Assembly: GCA_002914845.1 (NCBI GenBank)
Contig: JXTC01000344.1
Span: 113,534-177,533 of the forward strand
DNA from: Trema orientale
Lineage: Eukaryota > Streptophyta > Magnoliopsida > Rosales > Cannabaceae
DNA length: 64,000 bases
Direction: 5' to 3'
The notes beneath the pieces were generated by a model. The model was not told the DNA's origin, made no database searches, and saw only the letters and a program-made list of their open reading frames with translations. The translations under genes were made by a program, and so were the position numbers. Positions within the stretch are counted from its first letter, which is position 1. Each line of letters starts with the position of its first letter. Shown here one piece after another: positions 48,074 to 60,191 of the stretch.

Positions 48074-51000
48074 ATGGAAGGCGACGACGAGCCCTCGGGA
48101 ACGATGATCGACGACGAGATCTACGCCAACGGTGGCGTCGGTGGTGATGAAGAGAAGCGTAACAGACCAATCATAAGCGGCGAGCAGCTCGACATCGAGG
48201 CCTACGCCAGTCTTTACGCGGGGCGCACCAAGATCACGCGCCTCCTCTTCATCGCCGACCACTGCGAGAACAACCAGTCAATGCAATTGGAAGCCCTAAG
48301 AATGGCGTATGACGAGATTAAGAAGGGCGAGAACACCCAGTTGTTCAGGGAGGTCGTGCAGAAGATTAATGGCCGTTTGGGCCACAATTATGTCATGGAT
48401 TCGGCTTGGCGTGATTCGGTCGATCGCAGGGCGGAGCAGAAGAAGGAGAAGCTCGAGAATGAGCTCAATGCCTACAGGGTACACTCTTATTGCTTGAATT
48501 GCTTTTACTCTTTTTGGGTTTAGGTAGGTTTTTCATGTTATCTTAGTTTGAAGAGCGCGAATTTTATTTTTTTGGGGACATATTCAATGCGCACAGATTA
48601 GAATTATGTTNCTTTGATTTGTCACAATTAATAATTCTCTTTTTGATATATCTGTGTTTGATTTTATCATGCCGTTATGTATATGCCCATTTGAATTGCG
48701 AGTCCTTTGGGTTTTTGGGCACTGAAGTTGCTATTTTGCCAAAGTTCCGTTTATCTATGTATGACTACTCACTATGGATTGGTAAAGTTAAATATCTGTT
48801 TAGAGAGTTTAGTGGTATCAGAAAGTTAAGGTGTTGTCTTGACTCGTGAGTGAGTGCAATTGTTTATGAGTATGTTATGTGGCCCTCAATTCCATCATTG
48901 GTTGAGTTTTTGGCTGTGTGCTACCCAACTATCCATGTATATAATCAAGTAATGTAGTCTGTGGTGGACATTGCACATCTTTGATCTATCTGGAAACTTT
49001 TAGGCTCTGAATTTCTGGATTATGTTACTTATTTCTAATTGTCTGTGGAGGAATTTACACAGGCAATAGTTCTCTGTCTAACAGATCATTTGTTTTGTCT
49101 TCTCCTTGATTATCATTCTATCTTAAATGTTTAATGCAGACAAATCTCATCAAAGAAAGCATAAGAATGGGGTATAATGACTTTGGAGACTTTTATTATG
49201 CTCATGGTGCATTAGGGGATGCTTTTAAGCATTATGTTCGTACACGTGACTATTGTACTACATCAAAGCACATAATTCATATGTGTATGAATGCAATTCT
49301 GGTCAGCATTGAGATGGGTCAATTTACTCATGTTACAAGCTATGTTAGTAAAGCAGAGCAGTCAAGTGAAACCCTGGACCCAATTCTTACAGGAAAGCTT
49401 CGTTGTGCTGCTGGATTGGCTCACTTGGAGGCTAAAAAGTACAAGCTTGCTGCTCGTAAGGTTTGTTACTCTTTTTTACTACCCGTAGTTTGCATTGTCA
49501 AAGCTCTATAAATGTATTTAAGAACGATCAGAACACTTGAGGATTTTATTTATGAGCAACTCACTTGAGTTGTCACTTGTCCGCTAAAAGCGAAAATAAA
49601 GAAGACAGAGTTTCAAAGTGGGCGGACGCTATACTCTTTTGTTAAACAACAAAGTGGAATTATTTTAGGACCTTATTTGTTTGATGGAGACTGAAAGTCA
49701 AATCATAATATGTATGAAAACCTGGAAAACCTGGAGGGTTTTTTCACCATTCAACTCTCAAAACTCATTGATTTACGGATTAGGGTTCAGAGCCTCCCCA
49801 GTTAGTTTTATTAGTTAAAAAGGCTTTTAATCATATAATGTTTGTTAAACAATCCCTGATTTGAATGTGGTACTACTTAGAAAATATTGGGTGGGATTTA
49901 TTCCTTGTAGTTTAAAGAACAGCGGGAGTCATGCCTTTTGTTTCCCTCCCTGTATTAGTTGGCTGGATGGCAATTTTTAAAGTAGTCGTACTGTTTGAAA
50001 GTACTTGTAGACCAGAGAATAGGATAATACTTAGTTGGATGTGAGAACCTTTAGACATCGAGTGGATTTGCATTTATAGTTCTTCGTACTGTAATCTAAA
50101 GACGAGTTTACATGTTGCTTACATTTATTCATTTAATCCTGGGAGAATCAAATTTATCATGGATGCATTGGCTTGCTGTGTAATGCTTTTTCTGTTTGGT
50201 ACTTGGTGATGTAGTCTCTAACTTTTAAGATTCGTTCAATTATTAAAATGCTTGTGTTCATATTTGTGAAATCCATTTCAAGTTTTTCATGTCTTCCAAT
50301 TTGTGTTGTTATTATGATGGTTGATGAGGGCATTATGGCAATCATTCCATCGTGCTTTATTTTTACAGTTTTACTTTTTCCTTTGGCACTATGTAGTTCT
50401 TGGAAACTTCTGCGGAATTGGGAAGTCACTACAATGAAGTAATTGCACCTCAAGATGTTGCAACATATGGTGGGCTTTGTGCACTTGCGAGTTTTGACCG
50501 CACGGAGTTGAAGGCATCTATTAAATTTTTCTTCTCTCTCTTTTGATGCTTTTGTTTCTAAATTATTTTTTAGTAGTGGCTGAGAGATTTTTCTGATTAA
50601 ATGATATTTTATGGCAGAACAAAGTTATAGACAATCTTAACTTTAGGAATTTCTTGGAGTTAGTGCCTGAAATCAGGGAGCTTATTAATGATTTTTACTC
50701 AAGGTAATGTGATGCAGTCTTGTACATGTTCTCTTAGTTCTTTTCTGCCTTGCATTAAATGTGCTGATATTTCGAGTCTTGGACCTGTACTTCAAGGTGG
50801 CACTAACAAGTAAAAGACATGAAATACTATTACATAAAGCTGGTATATGCATATACACAGTTATGTTTATAGATTTTGCAACCTTGGGATGTTATGATAT
50901 ACGAATGGATTAGGTTAAAAATTATGAAATTCTATTAGGAGCCAGATAAATCTGACATATTTTGGAACCATGTAACGTTATGAGATTTGATTGAATCTGA

Positions 51001-52035
51001 AAAATAATGAAATTCTATTAGGAGCCAGATAAATCTGATATATTTTGGAACCATGTAACATCATGAGAATTGATTGGATCTTGTAAACTTTTGACATAAT
51101 CGAACCTCAATACCAAAGCTTAGTTGATTGGAGATCTCTGGGTACCAGTTTAAATTTCAATGCATGTTTGATATCAACTGATTTTTTTAAACAGTAATTA
51201 CAATTTCTTGTTGAGGTTTTATAAGATCCCATTTGGTATACTTGTAATTGTTTTCACTGAGTTGGCATGAAGATTTGTAATTGTTATGTTTCAGTATTTT
51301 GGTTTCATTACATTACTAATTCCTTCCCTCTGGTCAATGTAGTCATTATGCATCATGTTTGGACTACCTTGGCAATCTCAAAGCAAACCTGTTGCTCGAT
51401 ATTCATCTGCATGACCATGTTGAGACATTGTATGATCAAATCCGGAACAAGGCCCTCATCCAATATACACACCCTTTTGTGTCTGTTGATTTGCACATGA
51501 TGGCAAATGCTTTCAAGACAAGCATTACAGGGCTAGAGAAAGAGCTGGAAGCTTTAATCACTGAAAATCAAATCCAGGTATTGTTGAGACTGCTATCCAC
51601 CTATAGTTGGTGAAAGTCTAGAATGTCATTTCCTGGGCAAGCTAGTTCCTGCTTACCTATTGTTTTGATGCTCTTAGAACTGCACACGAATTTTTGGAAC
51701 CGTATCAATTAGTTCCCTGTCATATCCCACTACGAAAGTTTGCTTGGCGCATTAGCAGGGTTTGGGATATGGATGAATTGGAAGTTAAAATTCATTTTTG
51801 CTTTGGGCTTAGTGTAATTGTTCAACTGATTTAAACCCATCATATGCCCCTGCAGGCTCGGATCGACTCCCACAACAAAATTTTATATGCACGACATGCA
51901 GATCAAAGGAATGCAACCTTCCAACGGGTTCTACAAACTGGGGGTGAATTTGATCGAGATGTTAGATCAATGTTGCTTAGAGCAAATCTTATCAAGCATG
52001 ATTTCAACCTTAAGGCATCTTCAAGGAAACTATGA
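48074..52035 (+). CDS. CSN1: COP9 signalosome complex subunit 1
   Basis: Six exons: 48074-48478, 49140-49460, 50397-50513, 50618-50703, 51343-51577 and 51856-52035 (1,344 bp, 447 aa; Arabidopsis FUS6/CSN1 is about the same length). CSN1 is a PCI-domain scaffold of the nuclear COP9 signalosome, which removes NEDD8 from cullins and thereby tunes SCF-type ligases and light signalling. Conserved blocks: [95 protein letters not shown], the PCI part [15 protein letters not shown], and the tail [20 protein letters not shown]. The intron between exons 3 and 4 has a GC donor (AAG/GCATCT at 50514-50515); the others are GT-AG. Intron 1 contains an N at 48611. The start is the first ATG after the leader. 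Confidence 0.95.
50514..50617 (+). other. GC-AG intron of CSN1
   Basis: A 104-bp intron that begins GCATCT and ends GGCAG. It is the only boundary that keeps the conserved [16 protein letters not shown] join. No nearby GT donor gives the frame. Confidence 0.8.
50921..51086. repeat. 83-bp tandem duplication in CSN1 intron 4
   Basis: GAAATTCTATTAGGAGCCAG...TTTTGGAACCATGTAAC appears twice at 83-bp offset with a few changes. Confidence 0.85.
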
Positions 52036-52840
52036 ATTTAAGTTTCACCTGCAACAATGTAGTATGAAGTACATGGTCTATTTTAAATGAAAGAGGCGAT
52101 ATATTCATTGGATTGGTCAACTTTCAGAACCCAATACTTTTTTTGGGTGCCCGGGATATGGATTTTGCACATTCAGGACAGCGGGATGCAAATCAATGCA
52201 GCAATAGTTACTGATATCCAATTGCTGGATATTTGTTTTATTTCGTCAATTTCAGCTATTCTTAATTGTACTTGATCTTAAAATTTTTGTTTTTTAGCTT
52301 ATTTTATATGGTAAATACTTGCTCCAGTTCAGGTATGACTTCGAATTGAAAATTAGGTGAATGCGGTCAATTATCTTATCGGATAGTATTACAGAACCAA
52401 GCTATTGAAATTAAGACACTGGGGTTTGCTGTGTATAGTCTCCAGTTGTTTGATTGACTCCAATGGTTCTCCTTTCGGGCTTTTTTGCTTATTTTAAAAA
52501 ATAAAAATTAGTGCTCTTAGCCGGCCTCAAGTTTTGTTTATTTTACCATTTACATAATTGCTTGCCTCCCTTAGAAGCAATTAATTATGTGCTCCGTAAC
52601 CATTGGTTTTCGTTTAAAGGAGGTAGAAATACTTTTTTTTTTGGTTGCATGGGTTTTGATGAAATAGACTTTCTTTGTTTTTTTGATTAAGTCATGTACT
52701 CATGTAGACATGTTTTAATTGCATATCATTAAATGTATGCATTATCTACTGTTAATGATGATCACCTTGCTTCATTTTAATTCAGGCATCTTTTCTTATG
52801 GATAGAAAAAAAAAATTAAATTGAAATTTTGGATATCACA
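52036..52840. other. 3' flank of CSN1
   Basis: 3' UTR and AT-rich spacer. No gene seen. Confidence 0.5.
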
Positions 52841-52849
52841 ATTTTATTT

Positions 52850-53125
52850 TGGGTATATGGCTCATGTTAAGTAAATGTTCATTTTTAAATGTTATTGTAA
52901 AATGACCGGTGCAAGTGTAGATATATCACGTGCAAAATATTATATATCTAATATAAAAATTTATGTACTTGGTACTTAAACTAAAACTCAATATAAATTC
53001 ATATACTCGGTACTCAGACTAAAACTGCTACATCTATATATGTAAAGACTGCTACATCTATACATGTATCAAGTGTTAAAGTCCGTAGTTATTTAGCTAT
53101 AATTAAAAAAGAGATATTTATTAGA
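52850..53125. mobile_element. Decayed foldback element with repeat core
   Basis: Left arm GTAAATGTTCATTTTTAAATG...ATGACCGG is mirrored by right GTCCGTAGTTATTTAGC...GAGATATTTATTAG. The core has two repeat sets: TACTTGGTACTTAAACTAAAA/TACTCGGTACTCAGACTAAAA and GCTACATCTATANATGTA. It is similar in plan to 22777-23086. Confidence 0.45.
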
Positions 53126-54085
53126 ATAGTGTAAAATATGGACATCCACCGTAATTTTTCTTGTATTTTTCGGACGGATCCTATTTTGATCGAAACATCG
53201 ACACCTAATGATTTTTATGCACCGTGGCCATACCCACTTCTTGTTAGGTATCAGAGCACTAAACAAATGTCAAATGGCTGTCCTTACTATTGGAATTTGG
53301 ATAATTGGATAGATGGATCATGGATCCCAACTTTATTTACATACGAAATAAATTAATTTTTTTTCCTTTTCATTTTTGGGTTAAAACGAAATGAATTTAA
53401 TTTCTGTTCCTAAGGAACCGTTGGGCATACTTACGAGATCACAGTCAAACTTTGGTCGGTCTATGCCTCTCTCTCTGAATAAAGAAATAAAAATTCTTTT
53501 TCAAGCAAATATCAAAAAATAAAAATAAAAATTCTTACCCTGTTCGAAGCTATAATCAACCTGATTCGGACTCGGACACCTGTCCATCAAATAGAAGTAG
53601 TCCAAGCATTCACAATTGAAAACCTTCACAGCCTTGTGAAGATAGTTCTCCTCCAATTCCCCAACCAAAAATATATCTCTCATTATAAATTAAGAAAAAA
53701 AAACTGGATGGACTACAGATATTGAAATAAACAAAATAATAATAATAATAATAATAATAAGGGAGAGACTTTAATTACCAGTTTCGCTTGTATATTTGTT
53801 AATTTATCAACATATTAAGAAGAGAGAAGCGTCTGCACAGCCATGCCCATATCTCACTGAAGCTCCTTACTATTACTGGTTAATCTCTCTCTCTCACTCT
53901 ACGTTCCAAATCTCACCTCCCCACTGAACACGAAAATGGAGAACCAATAACTCTCTCTGTTCCAACCTCAAGATCCAAGCAACAAAACCCAGGAACCCAT
54001 TTGAGAACTCTCTCAATTTTCCCATAAAAATTCGTGTATCAGAGACCCAAATGCTCATTTGATTAGATCCGTTCCTTTTGGCGAA
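53126..54085. other. Intergenic DNA and 5' region of QUA3
   Basis: Two unrecognised short frames (53138-53356 plus, 53501-53683 minus) with no family match. An ATA microsatellite lies at about 53735-53759, and a CT-rich leader follows at 53881-53970. The QUA3 promoter and 5' UTR must lie in the last part. Confidence 0.45.
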
Positions 54086-57000
54086 ATGGGTCACGTAAAC
54101 TTGCCTCCATCGAAGCGGAGCTTCAGGCAATGGAGGCTCTTGGACCTCGTATCGGCGGCGTTCTTCGGCGTGGTCATTCTCTTCTTCCTCATGGTCTTCA
54201 CCCCTCTTGGTGACTCGCTCGCCGCCTCGGGCCGCCAGTCCCTGCTGATGTCCGCCGCCGATCCGAGGCAGCGGCACCGCCTGGTGACGGTGGTGGAGCT
54301 GGGCCAACACCCGCAGTCCATCGAGGCCTGCCCGGCTGACGCCGTCGACCACATGCCTTGCGAGGACCCCAGACGCAACAGCCAGCTCAGCCGGGAGATG
54401 AACTTCTATAGGGAGCGACACTGCCCTTTGCCTGAGGAGACCCCTCTCTGCTTGATCCCGCCCCCTAATGGCTACAAGATTCCGGTCCAGTGGCCTGAGA
54501 GCTTGCACAAGGTGACTGATCTGTTTTATTATTCCATGACTCAGTTGTTGGAAAATCTATGGCGTTATGTTGTGGATGATGGGTTTTTCTTACAGATCCT
54601 AGATGAGTATGTTTAGCTGAATATTGAGCTGAGTGTCACGACTGTGTTAAGGGTTTGCATGTGTAATGTATAGTTTTTAAGTCTGTACGAAATGAATCAT
54701 GACGCCTTTGGTTATGAACTTCGGTAATCTGCTAGAATGTTATGCTCTACTTTGGAAAATTTAGTGTAGTTATCCACAACCTGACACCGCGGAGTTTTAA
54801 GGAACCTGCGTTTTAACGTGAGACTTTAGGAGGGGACTTTTGACATGGGTGGTATGGTTATGCGTTAGATAGATATCCCAGCTCATAGTACTTGCTCTTT
54901 TAATCCTATATCTTAAATGGTTACATATGTTCCATATGATATTTTGAGGCAGAACCACTAATAGCTTTAGTATACTATCGATTTTTGTTGAGGTGAGTTT
55001 ATATTGTCCACAGATATGGCACAGCAATATGCCACACAACAAAATTGCGGAGAGGAAAGGTCATCAAGGATGGATGAAACTGGACGGTCCATACTTCATT
55101 TTCCCTGGTGGTGGCACCATGTTTCCGGATGGTGCAGTGCAATATATCGAAAAGCTTGGACAGTACATCCCTATAAGTGGAGGCAATCTGAGGACTGCTC
55201 TTGATATGGGTTGTGGGGTAGGTGCTTTTCTCCTATGTCTCTCTGAGACTGTGAGTCTGTAACTAAGTTATTACTTTTGAACAGTACTAAGATTTAATTT
55301 TCTTTAGGTTGCCAGTTTCGGTGGTTATCTTTTGAATGAAGGCATTTTAACCATGTCATTTGCTCCAAGAGATTCACACAAATCACAGATACAGTTTGCA
55401 CTTGAAAGAGGAATTCCTGCATTTGTCGCCATGCTTGGCACTCGCCGACTTCCATTTTCTGCTTTCTCGTTTGATTTGGTGCATTGCTCTCGATGTCTTA
55501 TCCCTTTCACTGCCTATAGTGAGTTCTTTGTCACCCTTGTAGTCTCTCATTCACAAATTAAAGGACGCTTTTGTTACCTCATGTTTTAATTGTGCTTGAA
55601 ATCATGTTGTATTTTCAGATGCAACGTATTTCATTGAAGTTGACCGATTACTTCGTCCGGGAGGATACCTGGTAATCTCTGGCCCCCCTGTAGAGTGGGC
55701 TAATCAAGACAAGGAATGGGCAGATCTCCAGGCTGTGGCAAGAGCTTTGTGTTATGAGCTGATTGCCGTGGATGGAAACACAGCTGTCTGGAAAAAGCCT
55801 GCTGTAGATTCATGTCTTCCGAATCAGAATGAATTTGGTCTTGAATTGTGCAAGGAATCAGATGACCCAAGCGATGCATGGTAACTATAATCAAGAACAA
55901 TCGTGGATTTCAGCCTCTCCCTCTTCCCCCCACCCACCCACCCAAAAAAACGACTATGGGTTTGCTATAATCATAATTAGTATTCTGGCTCAAGTAAACA
56001 CTATCCTTGGAGTTTGCCATAACCAAAAGTTTCCTTGGCAATTGAAACTAATGATAAACATATAATTTTGCAGGTACTATAAGTTAAAGAAATGTGTGAG
56101 TCGGATGTCTTCTTTCAAGGGAGAACTTGCTGTTGGACAGATTCCAAAGTGGCCAGGTAGAATCAAAAAAGCTCCTTCAAGGGCCATGGTCATGAAAAAT
56201 GGTATTGATGTGTTTGAGGCTGACACAAGGCGATGGGCAAGGAGAGTTGCTTACTATAAGAATTCCTTAAACTTAAAGCTGGGAAGTCCGGCAGTACGCA
56301 ATGTCATGGACATGAATGCATTTCTGGGAGGTTTTGCAGCAGCTCTTAATTCTGACCCTGTGTGGGTGATGAATGTTGTTCCTGCTCGCAAGCCCTCAAC
56401 GCTGTCTGTCATTTATGATAGAGGCCTTATTGGGGTATATCATGATTGGTAAGGTTCTATGGTGTCTTTTATTGTTATATTTAAGTAGAATTTGAAAAGA
56501 AAGTACTACCACGACTAACATATTATTTAGAACTAATAAAACTAGCAGTAAAAATTCGAAATCACATTTTAATCTAAGAATGTACTCAATCTTGTACTTG
56601 TAAGCAAACAGTTCTAATGACTCTTGGCTGGCAGCAGTTATCTTGCCAAGGTATCTGGTCTCGTTATACTTGAATGTATTTAGTCAAGTGTTAATTAGTT
56701 ATACTAAATTCATAATCTGGGATTTTAAAAGAAAGGATCCTATCGTACAAGCTACTGCCTGTACTCTGGTTATCAATATCTTTTGATTATACTTCCATGC
56801 TTTACTTTTTTACTAATAGATTTCATTTCTGTTCCAGCATCCTTATATTTCCTTAAAATTTATTTCTCTGGTTGCATTTCCTATAACACTAAAACTGCTA
56901 TCTCCACATTTCAAATAATTGTCAATTTCCATGTGGGTCATTCAGGAATTAAGGAGACTGCTGATAATTTGGTTCCTGAAATGCTGTACGAGAGTGAAAT

Positions 57001-57805
57001 CTTCACTTAATTTAGAATAACCATCTATTAGATTGCATTAATCTCTTGCTTATGTGAGAGTTTTTTGGATCACATCCTTTCTGCTTATTCATGATACATG
57101 GTAGTTGGTTCTTATGAAAATTCTCTAATTATAGTTAGTCTTGTGTGAATAGTATTGATGCATGCTTGCCACTCCCCAGGTGTGAACCATTCTCAACTTA
57201 TCCTCGTAGTTACGATTTTATCCATGTGACTGGCATTGAATCACTCATAAAACATCCGGGTTCAGGCAAGAACAGGTATTTTTATTCTATAAGCTTATCT
57301 TTATGTTATAAATTTCTGTTAATGCAAGAGATTAGAAAGTATGTATAAATTTGTCATTTGTTCATTATTACCCATAATAGTGTTCTTTCAGGTAGTACAT
57401 TGAAATATATTGTTGCTCAACTTGCCATTCCTACCCATAGCTGCATTCCAAGAAAATTTTAGACACTTTTTCTTTTAATCCCATAGAGATGTGACGAGAA
57501 TATCTCTACAGTTTAGAAAAGCACAATGCCACAATATCAGTTGTTGAAGTACCTTCCCCTTGTCATCTTGACTTTGCCTCAGGTGTAACCTTGTTGATTT
57601 AATGGTGGAGATGGACCGCATATTGCGTCCAGAAGGAACAGTTTTGATTAGAGATTCTCCTGAGGTTATTGACAAAATTGCTCGGATAGCGCGTGCTATA
57701 AGGTGGACGGCAACCGTACACCAGAAGGAACCCGAATCCAATGGAAGAGAAAAAATTCTCGTCGCAACCAAAAACTTTTGGAAGCTGCCTTCGGTATCTC
57801 ACTGA
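54086..57805 (+). CDS. QUA3: QUASIMODO3-type putative pectin methyltransferase (PMT13)
   Basis: Seven exons: 54086-54511, 55014-55217, 55308-55518, 55619-55880, 56074-56448, 57180-57275 and 57583-57805 (1,797 bp, 598 aa). All introns are GT-AG and phases agree. QUA3 is a Golgi type II membrane protein with a lumenal SAM-dependent methyltransferase domain acting on homogalacturonan. Membrane anchor about residues 21-39 ([18 protein letters not shown]). Motifs: [54 protein letters not shown] motif [15 protein letters not shown] (exons 2/3), [80 protein letters not shown] and RILRPEG. An in-frame ATG nine codons upstream (54059) exists, but [11 protein letters not shown] is the family start. Near-collinear with Arabidopsis QUA3 throughout, so the symbol is secure. 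Confidence 0.95.
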
Positions 57806-58226
57806 TACACTCTTTGTTTCCTTTGTATGTAGGTATAGTTTCCTATTCATCTTATTTAATCCCATTTTGATGCCAAGAGTTCATCTGCGCTCGTCAAATG
57901 TAAGCAGTTTTCTTTTTTGTCCTACTTGCTATATCGGTTGACAGTAGGGCTGGAAACTTGGAATCATATTAATGTGCCAAGATGGAAAGAAAGCCCTGAT
58001 GTTTCAGTGTTAGGTTTACACAAAGTAATGGCACCCATAATTTTAGTTCTAAGGAAAATTTAACCTGATCTCTCTCTTTCTCTCTCTCTCTTCTCTTATG
58101 CATAATTTTCTTTATCCTCTTTCCATATATGCATCTTTTATCTTCTATAATGACGAATGAATTTCACCATGTGTCTCAAGATTCTGTCCCCTTTTGTATC
58201 CCCTGTGTATCATCTAATGCCACATC
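57806..58226. other. 3' flank of QUA3
   Basis: 3' UTR and spacer with a CT microsatellite near 58068-58092. No gene. Confidence 0.5.
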
Positions 58227-58400
58227 TGTAAGAGCGCTTGTGCCATAGATGTCAACAATAACAATACACAAGGAGCCCTGACTGACATGTCTGGGCCCTC
58301 CATTCCTGTGGGGACGATGGTAGGACCCATGTGGTATTAGTATGAATGGAGGGTTGAGGTCTAACAGCCCGTACAGTTGGTTGGTAGCACAGCTCTTACA
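58227..58400. mobile_element. TIR MITE downstream of QUA3
   Basis: Ends TGTAAGAGCGCTTGTGCCA and (reverse complement) TGTAAGAGCTGTGCTACC. The GC-richer interior has GGGCCCTCCATTC mirrored by GAATGGAGGG. No exact target duplication was found; the left flank may be rearranged. Confidence 0.55.
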
Positions 58401-58708
58401 CTAGATGAAGTAGAAAAATATCAGTAACGATAATTTTTCACCTTCTGAAAAGAATTGAAATTGCCGGGTCCTTGAATTCTTGTGATGCAAAACAGTATCT
58501 ATCTAGCGTTCAGGAAGTTTATAGATTACTTGTAAATGTAAAATGCTGACCTCAAATGACGGACAGCCAACCTTGTTGCTCCAAAACGCCTTTGCGTCTT
58601 TAATCTGATTCTATATGTGAAATGGGAGTTTTAGATAATCGGATGGAAAACATTTACATTTTTATCAACAGTTTTCTTAGTAGTAGTTCGTCTAACTAAA
58701 TGACTAAA

Positions 58709-58709
<1 letters not shown>

Positions 58710-58789
<80 letters not shown>
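58710..58789. repeat. (AT)40 microsatellite
   Basis: About 80 bp of uninterrupted AT, directly abutting the TA-associated MITE at 58790. Confidence 0.95.
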
Positions 58790-58792
<3 letters not shown>

Positions 58793-59053
58793 CACCAATC
58801 TAGTATGCATTTTTTTTTTTACTTGTTGATAGATATTGTTTTGTCTAATTAAAATTCATTATGCATGTCTTTTCATGGTAAAAGATGGTGAGAGAAAAAT
58901 ATTAAATAATGTGTTTATTTTTATTTTTTTTTCTAAACACTCAAATTATAGTAGCCGTTGAATAATGATCTAATGGTTAAAAAAACACTTATAATAGATA
59001 AAAAAAACAAAGATAATTATTGGATCGGAATAAAGAGTTTCAAAATGGGAACC
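58790..59053. mobile_element. TA-associated MITE copy
   Basis: Starts GGGCACCAATCTAGTATGC after the AT microsatellite and is followed by ATATATATATATATATA from 59054. The interior has the family's TAATTAAAATTCATTATGC and AATAATGATCTAATGGTTAA blocks. The right end is decayed. Confidence 0.55.
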
Positions 59054-59955
59054 ATATATATATATATATATATAAAGAGAGTTTTTAATAGAGATTTTTG
59101 TTTTTTCTTCATATTTTGTCTGTTTTGAAAGTGATCCACAACAACAGGTTAATTTTTCAAATTTCTATTCTAATTCCAATTTATAAAAGAAGCTAATTTA
59201 CTTCTATTTTTCAAATTTATATATATAATGAGTTTTAGGAATATTTCTTTATATTTGTGTACAATGAAATAAATTATTCCATTTAAATTTATGGACAATT
59301 CTAATATTACTTTTTTATTTTATTTTAATTTTACTTTTTTTAATATAAAATGAAATATTTTTTTGAATTTAATTTACTATACTTCATAAATATAAGTTAA
59401 GACTGTAATTCACCTTTTATTTTTTTTTTTAAGAAAATTGTTACTTATAAGCTATAATACGAATTTTAAAGTTTTTACACAGGATCTATTTATCAATTTT
59501 TCTTATAAAATGCATTGATATTTTACTTTAATTTATTTTAACATTAATTTTTTTAAAAAAAAAACATTTATGACTTTAGTGTAAGATCCTTAGTTTACAT
59601 TTTATTTTTCCTCTTAAGGTTAAAAAAAATAAAGTTTGCTACTTTTATATATTTACTATGAGTAAACTTTATAGAGAATTAAAATTAATGAGAATTGTCC
59701 CTAAGAAAAAAGTAATAATAATTAGAATATTAAGAGTATATTAATGGAATAGGATAAAATAAATAAAAGCTAATAACAATTAAAGTCATATATTACAAAT
59801 ATGTTACCTATATTTAAGTCATAAATAGTTTTCTATATTTAAATACGTATTATTCTAATCATCAGAATAAAATTTAATGGCTCAAATTAGAATGACCATT
59901 CATGGAGCAAAAACAAAAATCTTTATTAAAACTTCACCCATATATATATATATAT
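59054..59955. other. Very AT-rich DNA
   Basis: No gene or recognisable element. Bounded by TA tracts on both sides. Confidence 0.5.
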
Positions 59956-60191
59956 GGGCACCAATCTAGTAGGTATTTTTTTTTAACCTATACATAGATA
60001 TCAATTTAGCCAACAAAAATTTATCATGCACATTTTTTTATAGTAAAAAGTAAGAGAAAGAAATAACATTAATGATGTACGTCTTTTTATGGACCTCATT
60101 ATAATCATTGATCACTATTAGATGATGATCCAACAGTTAAAAAAAAATACCTACACATAGATAAAAAAAAGTACCTTCTGGATTGGCAGCC
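59956..60191. mobile_element. TA-associated MITE, fullest copy (236 bp)
   Basis: GGGCACCAATCTAGTAGG at the left and, reversed, GGCTGCCAATCCAGAAGG at the right. Flanked on both sides by (TA)n. The layout recalls Micron-type elements that sit inside TA microsatellites, but the sequence is not one I recognise. Confidence 0.65.

Noticed and set aside
7449..52035. F-box/PP2, UBX and CSN1 genes as a functional ubiquitin-pathway cluster
   Set aside because: The three share general pathways, but they are on different strands, far apart and separated by unrelated genes. Chance adjacency or ancestral synteny is simpler.
53138..53683. Frames with protein-like stretches (APWPYPLLVRYQSTKQ; VFNCECLDYFYLMDRCPS)
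   Set aside because: No recognisable family and no supporting exons. Left as unannotated spacer rather than named.
53894..54508. 204-codon minus-strand frame opposite QUA3 exon 1
   Set aside because: Antisense shadow of a real exon; no recognisable domain.
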